A DNA stretch of 64,000 nt from Colocasia esculenta (taxonomy: Eukaryota > Streptophyta > Magnoliopsida > Alismatales > Araceae), in contig CM024753.1 of assembly GCA_014218235.1 (NCBI GenBank), forward strand, positions 188,208,348 to 188,272,347. The letters run 5' to 3'. Both the position numbers and the translations under genes were made by a program. Shown piece by piece: positions 46,201 through 57,797 of the stretch (the stretch's first letter is position 1; each line of letters opens with the position of its first letter). The notes beneath the pieces were generated by a model, which saw only the letters and a list, made by a program, of their open reading frames with translations, was not told the origin of the DNA and did not search any database.

Positions 46201-46542
46201 GAGAAATTGGCGTCCATATCGCTGGACGCCGGGATGAGTATTGGCGTCCAGGTCTGGACGCTGACACCTTCTAAACGGCCTAGGGTTGACGCCAAGGTGG
46301 CCTTCGGCCAGAACTTTAATTTTTGCAGAAAACCATGCATACCAAGCATATATACATGCAATATGTATATGGTATTATATCCACACTATCATCATGCAAT
46401 ATATACATTATTTATGTTTAATATAAACACATGTACACGTAATTATACTAATTAATGCGTACGTAAATATGTACATACATACACAAGCATAAACATACAC
46501 ACATAATTGCAAATAATGCGACGGAAATTAGAGGGCCTTACA
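43256..46542 (-). mobile_element. Solo LTR D (3.3 kb) inside E
   Basis: TGTGACGGCCCTC at the left, AGAGGGCCTTACA at the right. A perfect 5-bp duplication AAATG is at 43251-43255 and 46543-46547. On the minus strand it reads TGTAAGGCCCTC...GGCCGTCACA, the Del/Tekay-like LTR pattern. It has no coding sequence and no second LTR. It contains ACACATTTACAC-rich simple sequence (44260-44460, 44650-44720) and two perfect CG hairpins near its U3 start. Confidence 0.88.
46209..46261. repeat. Two perfect CG hairpins in solo LTR D
   Basis: GGCGTCCA/TGGACGCC with a 6-nt loop (46209-46230) and GCGTCCAG/CTGGACGC with a 2-nt loop (46244-46261), 13 nt apart and built from the same word. Confidence 0.9.
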
Positions 46543-47865
46543 AAATGTTCAGTAAGAGTCTGCATGGCAATGCATAGAAAGTGATTTAGTTCAGTAGAGG
46601 TATTCTTCCGTAAAAGTATTTTAGAGTTTAGTGTAAGAATAAAAGGCAGAATAGAATAGGAAGAACAATAAATATATGGAAATTGGAATTGTTAAGTACA
46701 TAAAGGAAAAGTGTGACCAGTTAAATAGTGAAAAGTTTGGAATCAGGTGGCAATTGATTGAGAGAAAGTTCGGTAAAGTTGAAGGAGGAATATGTACAGA
46801 ATTAGTTGAGTAGTTTTATTTCCCTGATAAAAGAGTACAGTGATATATCAATGAGAACGAATATCTTGAAAGGTTGTGAATTTAGTGTGATTAGTCAGCC
46901 AGAGAATATGATTTGAAGCAAGAAAAGTGTACGAAGAGCAAGATATGTCAGTAACGGTACGGAAGAATTCATAATTTAAATATGTGGCATAACCAGAATT
47001 GTGGTCTTAAAGAAAGCAGTTCAAGAATTTAGGTACTTCCTTCCAGTGTTAATTGATTAGGTAAAGTGATTTGAGAAGCAAGTAAAGTTAGAATTGATTC
47101 TAGCTGGAGTTAGAATAATAGTGAAAGAGGAAAGTAAATTGGAAGCAATAATGAGAGCAGAATTTATGGGATATTTTGCCAAATATCCATAATAATTAGA
47201 GTGGCGCAACAAAAGCGTGGAAGATGGAATATTCACAAGTTATTCAAGGTTTTCTTGATTAAAAGAAAGTTTGAAGTTTTCGGCACAGATGGGCAAGAGG
47301 CAGAGGTTTTTAGTTAGATATGAGCTAAAGCAATATGAACATAATGGTATAAAGAGGCAGGAAATTCAAGAGTGGTAATTGGTTTCCTTTGAAAAAGTTG
47401 GCAGTTGAGAATAGGAATAAAGATAAAGCAGAATAATAGTTGGCAGTAATAGGCAGATAATGGAATGACACAGAGGAATCCGAGAATTTAAAGAGAGTTT
47501 AGTATGGCAGAGCACCTAAGGGTGGCAGTGTAAAGTAAGAGATTTTGAACAAGAGAAGCGGCACAGAAAGAAATGTTGCAAACACAGCCAGAAAAATGTG
47601 AAAGTAGGTCGAGTCCAAGGAGATAAAGCGCCAACAGCAAAGTAGAATTGCTTACAGTTGAAAGGTAAAGAAAGGTAGATTGACACAAAGAGCAAAACAG
47701 CTATGAAAGGAATTAAAGAGAAAGGAAAAGTAGAACAGGCACGGAAATGAGTAGATTGAGTCAGTGCAAGATGGATTAAAAGGCAAGTGTAGAAGAAGTG
47801 TATACTACTTGTTCTGTGTATGACTTTATTTCTTTTTAGTGTTAGTTTGGCTTGCCGCAGTTCTG
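46543..47865 (+). mobile_element. Internal domain of E, right part
   Basis: Non-coding. About 47500-47850 matches B 12430-12760 in reverse, including the TTTATTTCTTTTTAG stretch. No polypurine tract of the usual kind precedes the 3' LTR start at 47866. Confidence 0.8.
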
Positions 47866-48513
47866 TGTTTATTGGTTTTGGAGTGGTGCTCATGACCAAG
47901 AGGTGGTCATTGGGCCTTAGTCGAGGTTTTCGGGCATTGTGGGCCTTAGCTTTCAGCCCATTTAGCCCACAAGTTCACTGGTTGTGAACGTGACAGGGCA
48001 TGTCGTCGTGTTTTAAAATGCGATGGCTTACTACGTCGTGATTCACAGAACCGCCTCTGCGATGCGTGGCGCGCCAGGTTCCGATTGGCGATAGTCAGGG
48101 TTGCCACGTTTAACTCTTAAACGCGACGTCTGGCTACGTCGAGATTTCGAATGTGACATAAATGCTCTGTTTCGCCCAGAAAGAGCAGAGGAAGCTCTGT
48201 CCAGGCGAAGGGGGGAGGCTGCTGATGGTTTTCCAGTGATTCAACATCGTGGTGATTCGTGCGGCACAGGATCCACGTGAGGATGGCGTCCGGAGCATGG
48301 ACATGCCGGCGACGTGGAGTTTCTGGCATTCTTCAGGCTCGTTTAGTTGGTAGGGAGAGTTCCTACTTGTGTTACTTTGTGTTGAATGGTTTAAAAGGGG
48401 TGGAGGCATGTGTGGGTGGTTTTCTATATTGAGAATATCATGTTTAATGCTTTAGCTTTGAGATTGTATCGCTTATGTGTTGGTTCTCCTATGGAGAAGG
48501 TGGGGTTCAGCCG
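47866..48513 (+). mobile_element. 3' LTR of E, first 648 bp
   Basis: Starts TGTTTATTGG and follows the 5' LTR (39020-39675) to CAGCCG, where F begins. It differs from the 5' LTR at scattered positions and by a short indel near 47930. Confidence 0.88.
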
Positions 48514-50141
48514 TGTAACGACCCGACCTCCCGGACCCCCACCAGGGGCCCAAAATTCGCGTCGCCACCCACGGATCCGGAGATCCGGAAGGGTTAGAAG
48601 TAAAAGTCTAGTGAGATATGTACTGAATTCCAATAACTATAACAATCTGTACATTATACAAAAGGGTTGTACAACGCGTCCCAAGCAAAAGCACAGGTAC
48701 AAGAAGAAAGGTGCAGTCCTTAAGGGGCATACCCTGAGGACTTGCAAAACACAGCTCTCAGCTCACTCGGCTACAAGAGCTCTCAACGCTCGCTCTCACT
48801 GCTACTGATAACACACGGTGCCACGAACGCCTCCGCAACCCGTCCGACACCGAGCTCCCGTGACGACGAGCCCCTGGCTGAAGGAAGTAGGGGGTGAGCC
48901 TCGCGAACAAGACCCAGTAGGGATTACCAGTCCCTCACCGACTAGAGCAGCAGGAACTACGAAAACAGGAAACTACCCTAGAAAGCTGTAAAGTGAGTAA
49001 CACCTACAGCAATGTACTACTAAGTAGTGGAAGAGAACTGCGCAACGCCACGACCACCAACCAAGGTCGGGCCACACACACGACTCTCGCAGAAACCAAC
49101 GGAGTCGGGAACAAAGCGGAAGCAGCGCTCGGCACACCTGCCGAGACCACGGAACAACCAAGTGAGAACGACGACTCACCGCAAGCACAGCCACCTCAGA
49201 CCTCTACAAGGTCGAGGGCCCACAAGAAGAACCACCCTGGACCGTGGACACGCCACCAGGTCGGGGAGCCACACACGCCGGTGCAATCACGGGCTGGCAC
49301 CCAAGAACGGGACCACGGAACCGAGAGAACACCGAAGCGAGAACCACCAGAAGCACGGGTCTGCCCAAGGCCAGACCAACGACGCCAACGGAAACTAGGC
49401 ACAGCCGGGCTATAACCGCCGTGCAAGCTCGGGCAACGAGGAACACTTGGAAACGTCGTGAGGAAAACGTCGTCACAACAACAGCAACCAAGACACCGCC
49501 GCTAGCAGCCAAGAGGGGGAACCCACAGTTCACACACTCTGCTCGCTAGCCTAGATCCTACCTCCGCCCCCGCGAAGGGCGAGACAGAGCCGCCACAGAA
49601 ACACACAACGCATGCAACACCGCAGCCTGGCCAAGCTGCGGCCTCATGCCTGACACCACTACGTGGCTCCGGAACCAACGCAGAGAGAGGCAGTGAGACA
49701 AAGGACTGTCTGGTCTGCGCCAGGAAAGCACTCCGAACCCCTCAGCGTCCCATACCCAGACAAGAGAGCTCTAAAAATGACTCAGCGCCGCTGTCCAAAC
49801 CTCGTTTTCCCCTCAGCTCAGAGTCCGCTCACGTGGGATGCCAACTCGAGCACGCTCGTAGCCCGGAGTACTCCCTCAATAGGCTCCCGAGGATGGGGGT
49901 CCCAGGCAATGGAGACAACCTCTGAATGGGACAAGCCCTCAAGTGCAGAGCACTGGGCGAAAAGAGAACTGGCGGGGCAACCACCACAGAAACTATGCCG
50001 AACTGCTGGCTCGTAGCACACGACGAGCCCAGCAAGCGAGAGGCACGCACAGACCCTCAAAGGGTCGTCGGCCAAGCAAACACGCACGAGAGAGCCAAAA
50101 CCTCGGAGCACTACCAGAAGTACAGAAAGCATGTCGCTCTG

Positions 50142-50175
50142 CTAACAATCGATTGTCCAGACAATCGATTGTTAG
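50142..50175. repeat. Perfect 16-bp inverted repeat around 2 nt
   Basis: CTAACAATCGATTGTC, then CA, then GACAATCGATTGTTAG. Each arm itself contains the 12-bp palindrome ACAATCGATTGT. Confidence 0.95.
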
Positions 50176-50444
50176 ACAGACGCGACCCTCCTGGCGCCAT
50201 TGCCAGGACACGGCCACGAAGGTGTCACCTTCGGTCACTGAACGCAGGGAGCCAACCTGCCGCGTTCCCTACCAGAAGGTCCTAAGGGCAAAGCCTGCCC
50301 TGGGGCACACACCGACACACAACCGGACCACGGAAGCACTCGAGGCGCCCTCAGGCACTGTCGCGACCCCCAAGGGCACCGCGACGGGGCGGCGCGTCGC
50401 GACAGCAACCCTGTCGCGACGGGAAACCAAGTCGTGACAGCGAT

Positions 50445-50542
50445 CCTTATCGCGGTCGCCCAGTGCGCCGCGATAAGGTCACGCCCGACCGGGGCGACGC
50501 CTCTGCTGATGTCGCGGCGCGTCGCACGGCCGCGACATCAGC
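50445..50542. repeat. Two perfect CG hairpins in F LTR
   Basis: CCTTATCGCG/CGCGATAAGG (50445-50454, 50469-50478; 14-nt loop) and GCTGATGTCGCGGC/GCCGCGACATCAGC (50505-50518, 50529-50542; 10-nt loop). Confidence 0.95.
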
Positions 50543-51291
50543 CGGGAGGCAGACCGCGGGATCCTCAATCTCGGGCCGCCCACAAACCATACAACATGCA
50601 CACACGGGGGAGGGGAGCATGGGGAAAGCTGTAAGACTATCTACGAAACCCCGAGGACTTCCGATCTACCCGGATTGGGAAGGGCACAAGAAATCCCTAC
50701 CTTAAACGAAGAACTGAACCCACAAGGGGCCCTTCACGACGGTTGGCCACCTCCTCCTCGCTCCACGCACGTCGCTCCGCCACTCCGCACGAGCCGCCGG
50801 CCTCCACTACGCCCGATCGCCGGAGGAGAGCCACCCCACCGTCGGAGGAGAGCGAGAAGGGAGAAAGAGGGAAAAAAGGAAAGGGGTAGCCGGCCTGCGC
50901 CTTAAGTGCCCGGCACCCAGAACGCGACGGACCGCCCCGTCGCGTAACAGACCTTAACACGACGGGCCTACCGACCACGACACTAACGCGCCCCCCATGG
51001 GTGCCACGACAACCCGACAAGCCGTACTGACACGCCTGCCACTTCTGACAGGCGTCAAACGACCGGTCATCGCAACACGACAAAACACTGTCGCGGCCCG
51101 TTGACCGGTCACGACCAGAACGCGGCGGACAACCAGGGGGCGACAAGAACGCGGTGCACAGACTCACCGCGACAAGGATGACTGTCACGTCGGGCACCCC
51201 CGACGCGACACCAACGCATCACCCAGCCTAGGCGCGTCAGTGGCCAGTCATCCCACGACACCGGACGGAATGTGGGACACCGGGTCTTACA

Positions 51292-51309
51292 TTCTACCCC
51301 CCTTAAAAC
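51292..51309 (-). other. Polypurine tract of F
   Basis: Minus-strand GTTTTAAGGGGGGTAGAA immediately before the LTR start TGTAAGACCCGG. It sets the orientation of F. Confidence 0.85.
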
Positions 51310-54300
51310 AATTTCATCCTCAAAATTGGGACAAGCCCAGAAAGACCACGAGGCACGAAACAAAACACAGGGAGCAAACGCAAGACCCACGCGAAAAAGC
51401 CACTAAGTCTCAACGCGACTTCCTCGTGGCAGCAATCGCACAGCTAAACACGCGCGGGCACGCGAAGCCGGAAAACTAACGGCTCACACAATGAGCCTCA
51501 AACACACAGGGAGCACAGAACCGACAACCCAACGGCTCACCACATGCTCCAACACACGTAGAGCTCAAAGCTGGAAACCAATGGATCACTCCAGCCACAC
51601 AAAGGGGCGCCCAGACAGAACGGCAACTCCACCAGTGCCGAGCGACGCCAAATCCGTCCCGAACAGCAAAAAACACCAGCCGAAAACTACACGGTTGCAG
51701 CCACCAACAGACCTCGCTGTTGGGACCAACCGAACAGCAACACACTCTGTCGCCACCAAGACCCGACAGAGGACGCAGTTGCCGACAGAAACACAAGAAA
51801 CACCTGAGAACCAACTGCAAGTCTCAGGGGAACAGCCTCACGCTACTAGCAGCAGCTAGTACAGGTCACCAGCCCAACCGAGAGGCCACGCGAGAGATAG
51901 AACCAGAGCGACAACACGCTCACGGAGGATCTGCAACACACAGAACAACGTCCACCGCCACCACTAGGTCTCACCCAGACCTTCCACGCGGTCCAACAGG
52001 GACAGCAAACACACGCAGAGAAACCTCAACACGCGAAAACGGTATCCACTGTCACCACTAGGTCTCACCCAAACCGTCCTCGTGGTCCGACAAGGTTACC
52101 AAATGCATGCGGGGCCACAAAAACTGAGAGTCACATGCTCCACAACGTGGCACACCGCGACGGAAGCATGGAAGACATCTGAGGTCAAGCCAAAACTTGG
52201 CACCTCACAACGTCGACAAACCACGTGGTCGAGTACTAGCAAGCCAATAGGTCTCACTGTCATCAGATGAACCGACAGGAGACTCCGCCATCGGCTTCTA
52301 GACTTACCAACACCACACACAACAGAAAACCAACGAAGGGTTGGCAGCACACTCGCCATGCACACACAGAGCTAAACGTGGGTACCGACGTGCCAACCAC
52401 CAAAAGACACGCAACCACATGGGAACTGAAACAACTGCAGAGGTCGAGGACAGCACGTCGACCTCAGAGGGACCCAGACCGAGGCAGGGTACCACAACCG
52501 AACACATTCGCTCCCAAAGCGAGAGGGAAAATCGGGACACTGGCCACAATCAGAGCATGGTGTACCACCTATAGGGCTACCTAGACAAGGCAAAGCAGCC
52601 ACCCCACAGCGGTAACGGTACAACCACAAGGCATAGGCCAGCACAAGGTGTCCCAGAGGCGGAAAGCTCAACGCCTCTGACACCAAGCAAACTTGAGAGA
52701 CGGCGCACGAATTTCACGAACAGGCACACGGCACAACACGAGGTGCTATCACAAGCACCGGGAGCCACCCAAGGTACAACACAATGCACCAGGGCTCCAG
52801 ACGGCACAAAATCGAAACGCTCGAGCACGAGCACACGGTGCTACCACAAGCACCAAAAGCTAAACAAAGTGCAACCCAGGTGCACCAGCGGCTGAAACAA
52901 CACCACGGGCTAACAGGAAGGACTCTCCACAAGAGACCTACCAAGAGCCACGCGCAAAGAACCACAAGCCTGAAAGGGCACAACAGGCCACGTCAGCCCC
53001 ATCCCTTGAGGCACAAAACACGAAATATCGAAGAAAGATGCTCAAGGTGCAGCACACACAGCAGCACCAACGGCCCGAGACGACACAGGGTCCACCGAAG
53101 GAGACTCTCCACCAGAGACCCACAACGGAAACACACAGAAAGCCGACAACATCAAGAGCACAACAGCCATGTCGACTCCAAAAAGCACCCAGAACACAAG
53201 GCACCGACTCTGCCGCACAGGGGGCGAAAACCGTGGAAACTCTATGGCGCGCAAGAGCAAGAAGGCACCGCCTCTATCACGACCGATAGAGGAGCCAAAC
53301 ACTAATACGGCGACGCGAACTGCCTCCAAGGCACAAGCCGAGGCACTATCGAGTGCACACCGGAACAACGCTTGCACAAGCAAGACAACCACGAAAACCC
53401 AATGCACAGCGGAACAATACTCACGGAAGCAATCCAACAGGAACAAACACCACTTCGCACTAAACCGACAGGGACCCAAGGCCCCAACTATTTAGGCAGG
53501 TAGCAAAACACATCTCGACAACAAACGGCACGAACAGGTTCACCGACCCATGGTGCCACACGGAAACGACGGCACGAGAGGAGCAAGCAGCTCAACCCAA
53601 AACAACTCAAGGGAAGATAACTCCACCGAAAGGTCGCAACGATGCGCACCCCGGCAACACGCCACAGTGGAGCATCACCACCTCGAGCAGCCAACGGAAA
53701 ACAGAGGAAGGAGACACGCACCGCAACGAGTCTCTTCCACGCGCGAGAGGCAAACCACAACGCAAGACTGGTGCTTCCACAAGAAGCACAACCAGCCGAG
53801 CACCTACGGCACTCACTAGACCACCATCTGCGAGAGCACGCCATGCACCAAAAACAAAGCCGACCGCCCGCACCCCGGGGACACACAAAGTCCACCGGCA
53901 CGACGGAGAACACTTGGAAAAGACTAACAAGACCAGCTGGCCAACGCAGCGGCCAGACGCACGGCCAAGCGCACAACACTTTGACCGACAATGCCCAAGC
54001 AGACTGTAACACAGACAGTCCAACTGGAAACAGCGACAGCTCATCTCCACCGAGAGAGCAGCGACAACCAAAACCACGCGAAGCAGCCCTGGTGAGAACC
54101 TCCACCCAAAAGCGCCAAGAGCCATCCTGGAAGAACCTCACCAGGACGCAGCTCAACCAAACGGCACACTTCAAACCACAGGGGCAACACAACGGTGGCC
54201 GGAAACAAACACAGAGCACTCCTGGGAAGAACTTCCACCAGAAGCGACAAAGGGCGATCCTAGGAAGAACCTTTACCAAGAGGCACAACCCAACGACAGG

Positions 54301-54614
54301 ACCATCAGAAAAAACACTGCAGCAAGCACAACTGCAGAAGCAACACAAGCCGGTCCTGGGAGAACCTCCACCAGAACCACCAAGGCACCTCTCTGAGAAC
54401 ACCCTCCAGAACGCACCAGCCAAACCAAATCCACACCTCAGACTCTGAGGTAGCACGGCAATAGCCGAAACGAGCACGAAACAGTCCTGAGAGAAACACT
54501 CACCAGGACAACAACAAATAGTTCTGGGAAACCTCCACCAAAACACAGGGCAACCAAGCGATGCACCTTAGCCTAGACGGAAACACAACAACAACCAGAA
54601 ACGAGCACAACATA
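51310..54614 (-). mobile_element. Internal domain of F: divergent repeats, no genes
   Basis: About 3.3 kb, rich in C and A on the plus strand. Words of the type TCCTGGGAGAACCTCCACCAG recur at least seven times between 54090 and 54540 with substitutions. CCACTAGGTCTCACCCA recurs twice at 51961-52075, and GACTCTCCACAAGAGACC-like words occur at 52920 and 53105. Long open frames on both strands (352 codons minus, 268 codons plus) cover the same bases and show no domain. They reflect scarcity of stop codons in this composition. Confidence 0.7.
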
Positions 54615-56442
54615 TGTAACGCCGTGGCGTGGTGCAATTCCCATGGGAGCTCGCGGAGGGTTCGGTGTGAACCGGGAGATTTCGGGAGGTTTAAGCGTGT
54701 TCTGAGGTAGGGAATGACCCTTGTAGCTCCTGTAGGTCGTGATAATGTAATTAGATAACATGAATCTGCATGAAAAAGGTGATTTCGGGTCATGGTATCC
54801 ATGAGGGGGATAATGGGTGGTTTGATGAATTCAAATAGTAAAACAGGCTGTTGTGGTTTAATTATAGTGTATGGATGTTGGAGGGACTATTTCTGCATGT
54901 CTTTCTGTTGTTTTAACCCTTGTAAAACCTATAGAATTGGTTTAGGGTTTCTGCAGGGGAAGAGGCTGAAGAACTTGGCGTCAACATCGTTTGTCGCCAA
55001 GCTCATTAGCCAGGATATAGACAGCCATATCCATTGTCGTCTACTTCCTGTAAGCAGCAGTCGATGTGGCCGCCTACTTGTATATAAGCAAAAAAGACTA
55101 TTTAAGGTATTTGTCGATAATGAATGGTGCCTTGGCACCTGTGATGCACTGAGTGCACATAGTTCCCGTGTTTAGCACACAAGGTATGCAGTTAGTTACC
55201 TACTTTCGTGGCTGTGCGTTGTTTACACGAGTCCAGTTGGGTTCACGTGTAGTGGACCGTTGTTACTTGTGGTTTACGTGAGGTTTCACGTGGTTTGTGT
55301 GTGACGTGCACGTGGTTTTGTGTACGTGGCAAGTAGTACGACGCCTACCGTGGTTACCTCTCCAGTTGGGTGCCCCAGGTTCTTTGTGAGCCAGGCTGTT
55401 AGCTCGGAGCTTTGTCCCGGTACTTGTGTTGTACCGTCGAGGTCTGTGTCGTCTGACCTGGACACCCTCACTCCTGTGTTTGAGTAGCACGTCCGGCTGA
55501 GGGAAAGACGACAGTGGGACAGTGACACTTGTGTTTGTCTTTAGTCACTTGTAGCGCGCTCATAGTTGGGGGTACAGACACCAGTAGACGTACTGGACCC
55601 CAGCTAGTCCTTTTCCAGTGCCTCACTCTAGAGAGTTCCGGGCCAAGATCTCTAGAGGTGTCAGGCATGGGCCTGTGACCGTGTGGTCCGCAGGTGGTGG
55701 TGTTTAGTTGGTCTCCACAGTTGCTTGACCTTTTCACATGGAGCGGTAGCTGGACCTTTCGTTCTTGGCTGCGGGACTGAGAGATAGACCTGTGTTAGCT
55801 TGTCCGAGTCAGTTTCTGGTGTCGCGAACTAGTTCACATGGCTCGTGTTTGGCTGTCTCTACTTTAGCTTATACACATGTACTGGTTTGCCGTTTAATTA
55901 TTACAGTTGTTTTTCGTAGTCGGCAGACGGTGAGTACTTTTACAGCTTTTATATCCTGCTTAGCTGTTCTATAAATTGTTAGTACTGTTTACTGCTTTCG
56001 TACCTGTGGTTTTGGTTTGCTCGGTGTTAGGGGAGTTCCCTACTGAGCCAGTGACTAGCGAGGCTCACCCCTACCCCCCCCCCCCCACAGGTGAGAGCAA
56101 GGAGGACGTTTCACGACCGACGTCCAGTTCAGAGCCGCGCCGTAGCGGTGCAGGGTCGGTACCTCCAGCTGTGTAGTAGCAGCTCCAGCAGTGTAGTATA
56201 GTTAGTTGTTTATTTTCTTCAGTTGTACCTCAGGGTATGCCCCAGACTCTTATACTTCATTTCAGCTTTGTGGAAATATGGCTATGTAACTTGTGAAATA
56301 TATATAAAATGTGGTGTGTTCCTTTGTGTTTACAGGGAGTGTGGTTTGGTTTCCCTAGCGAGGCTTCGGCCCATTCGCGGGAGGCGGACTCGGATCAAGT
56401 ACGTTATCGGTTTAACGGGCTTGGCCGAGGCGTTCCGTCACA
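54615..56442 (+). mobile_element. 5' LTR of G with a 470-bp deletion
   Basis: Starts TGTAACGCCGTGG and ends CGTTCCGTCACA. In the 3' LTR the bases matching TGTAACG (63316) and AACGTCGTCGCGTGG (63789) are 470 bp apart. Here they are fused, sharing AACG at the junction. A CTTGGCG/CGCCAAG hairpin (54974-55001) remains. A C13 run is at 56074-56086. Confidence 0.87.
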
Positions 56443-56444
56443 GT

Positions 56445-56456
56445 TGGTATCAGAGC
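56445..56456 (+). other. Primer binding site of G
   Basis: TGGTATCAGAGC, the initiator tRNA-Met site, two bases after the LTR end. Confidence 0.93.
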
Positions 56457-56597
56457 AAGGTCCGTGTTAATATAAAGAAGCTAGAAAGATACATAGCCTT
56501 ATTTCGGTCTTTGTACACTGCTGGTAGGGACCCTGATTTCTGATAATTTGTTGTTTTGATTTCTGTTTGGTGTTTTGCTTATGTAGAAATTTCTGAA

Positions 56598-57740
56598 ATG
56601 GCTGATAGAAGAGATTGGGGAGGTGGAGGAGATGATCCAGAGGAAAGTACTCAGCGTATGATTGAGAGGATCTTGGAAAGCCTCACGGATATTCAGACAA
56701 GGATGGATCAGCAGGCGCTGGTACCACTGGTTGCAGTGCCACCTGGGGATGGAGAGGTTGTACCTGTAGCTCCAGTCCCGCCAAGAGTGGAGGTGCCTTT
56801 TGTAGCACCTGTGCTACCACCACCACCAGTGCTGATAGCAGAAGAACCAGTGATGCAGGTTGAAAAGTTTCTGAGATTGCAGCCACCTACTTATTCAGGA
56901 GGGCCGAATCCAGATACAGCGGAGCACTGGGTTCATGAGGATGAGAGGGTTTTTGCAACTATGAGGTGTCCGGCAGCAGATAAAGTTGTGTTAGCTGCTT
57001 ATCAGTTGAGAGGTTTTGCATTAGAATGGTGGCGACTTAAGATGTAGACCACCTTTGCAGGCAGGACAGAGGAGGCCATCACTTGGTCGGAATTTCTTGA
57101 TGTATTTAACGATACATTCTTTCCGATTCAAGTGCAGCAAGTGAAAAGAGAGCAGTTTCGGACACTCCAGTAAGGTAACTCTTCAGTTTTAGAGTACCAG
57201 ATGAGGTTTATGGCACTTAGCCGTTATGCGCCTTATGTTGTATCAGATAATAATATGATGGTTGAGTATTTTATTAGAGGTTTGAGAGTGGAATTGCAAG
57301 ATGCAATAGTGCCTCTCATGTGTAAGACAGTGGAAGAAGCAGCCCAGAGAGCAGCTACATTGGAGAGGTCTATTCAGACTCGTCAGGTGAGCGTGTCAGG
57401 TTCAGGTAGTTTTCGGCTACCGCAGCAGTCAGTGGGTGCAAGTAAGGGTAAAGCACCAGCAGGACCTTCTTCATCAGGCTTTGGTAAATGGGGTCAGAAA
57501 TTAAAGCAAGCATTTAAAGGTAAAGGAAGAGGATGGGGAGGTCGTCAGCAGTTTCAGCAGGGCTGAGGTAGGCCTGAGATGGAGGAGTCGCAACAGAGTA
57601 CTGCCAAGCAGCCTATTACTCCACCAGGATATAGATGTTATAATTGTAATCAGCCGAGACATTTGATCCGCAATTGTCCCTATCCAAGAGAATATGGGTA
57701 TGGAAGAGGTGTGCAGCAGCAGCAGCCTTAGCAGTTTTAG
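56598..57740 (+). pseudogene. gag: gag of G (broken)
   Basis: ATG at 56598 gives MADRRDWGGGGDDPEESTQR, then a Pro-rich linker and the gag domain entry FLRLQPPTYSGGPNPDTAEH, YQLRGFALEWWR, and after stops MRFMALSRYAPYVV and YFIRGLRVELQDAI. The CCHC knuckle CYNCNQPRHLIRNC is at 57636-57677. In-frame stops are at 57045 (TAG), 57171 (TAA), 57564 (TGA), 57729 (TAG) and 57738 (TAG). Each is explained by one C-to-T change from CAG, CAA or CGA. Frame and motif order are otherwise intact. Confidence 0.9.
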
Positions 57741-57797
57741 CAGCCACAGGCAGGTCGTGGCAGAGGAGCACCGCATCAGCGAGGAAGAGGCCGGGTT

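Larger units (their letters stand above)
39020..48513 (+). mobile_element. Non-coding LTR retrotransposon E (B family), 3' LTR cut by F
   Basis: 5' LTR 39020-41827, primer site, internal domain 41828-47865 (which holds solo LTR D), then the first 648 bp of the 3' LTR before F interrupts at 48514. The internal domain without D is about 2.75 kb, has no gag or pol motif and matches the internal domain of B in inverted orientation. It is a trans-dependent, large non-coding element. The left flank ATTCG (39015-39019) cannot be paired because the right end is outside the window. Confidence 0.85.
48514..51291 (-). mobile_element. 3' LTR of F
   Basis: 2.78 kb, TGTAACGACCCGACC at the left and CCGGGTCTTACA at the right, related to the solo LTR at 24434-26753. 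Very GC-rich around 50300-51200. It holds three perfect long inverted repeats and a cluster of TCGCGAC words (50360-50545). AGCCG (48509-48513) is the left flank; the right flank is outside the window. Confidence 0.83.
48514..54614 (-). mobile_element. Non-coding GC-rich LTR retrotransposon F, 5' side cut by G
   Basis: On the minus strand the visible part is internal domain (54614-51292), polypurine tract, 3' LTR (51291-48514). The pre-LTR sequence (GAGGATGAAATTG, then AAGGGGGGTAGAA) is the typical Tekay-type 3' end, yet the 3.3 kb before it hold no integrase or chromodomain, which an autonomous element would have there. It is therefore another gene-less element. The 5' LTR should resume beyond G. 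Confidence 0.78.

Noticed and set aside
53488..54546. 352-codon minus-strand open frame
   Set aside because: Composition-driven (Cys, Trp, Arg, Leu rich), overlaps a 268-codon frame on the other strand, has no domain, and lies in the repeat-filled internal domain of F.
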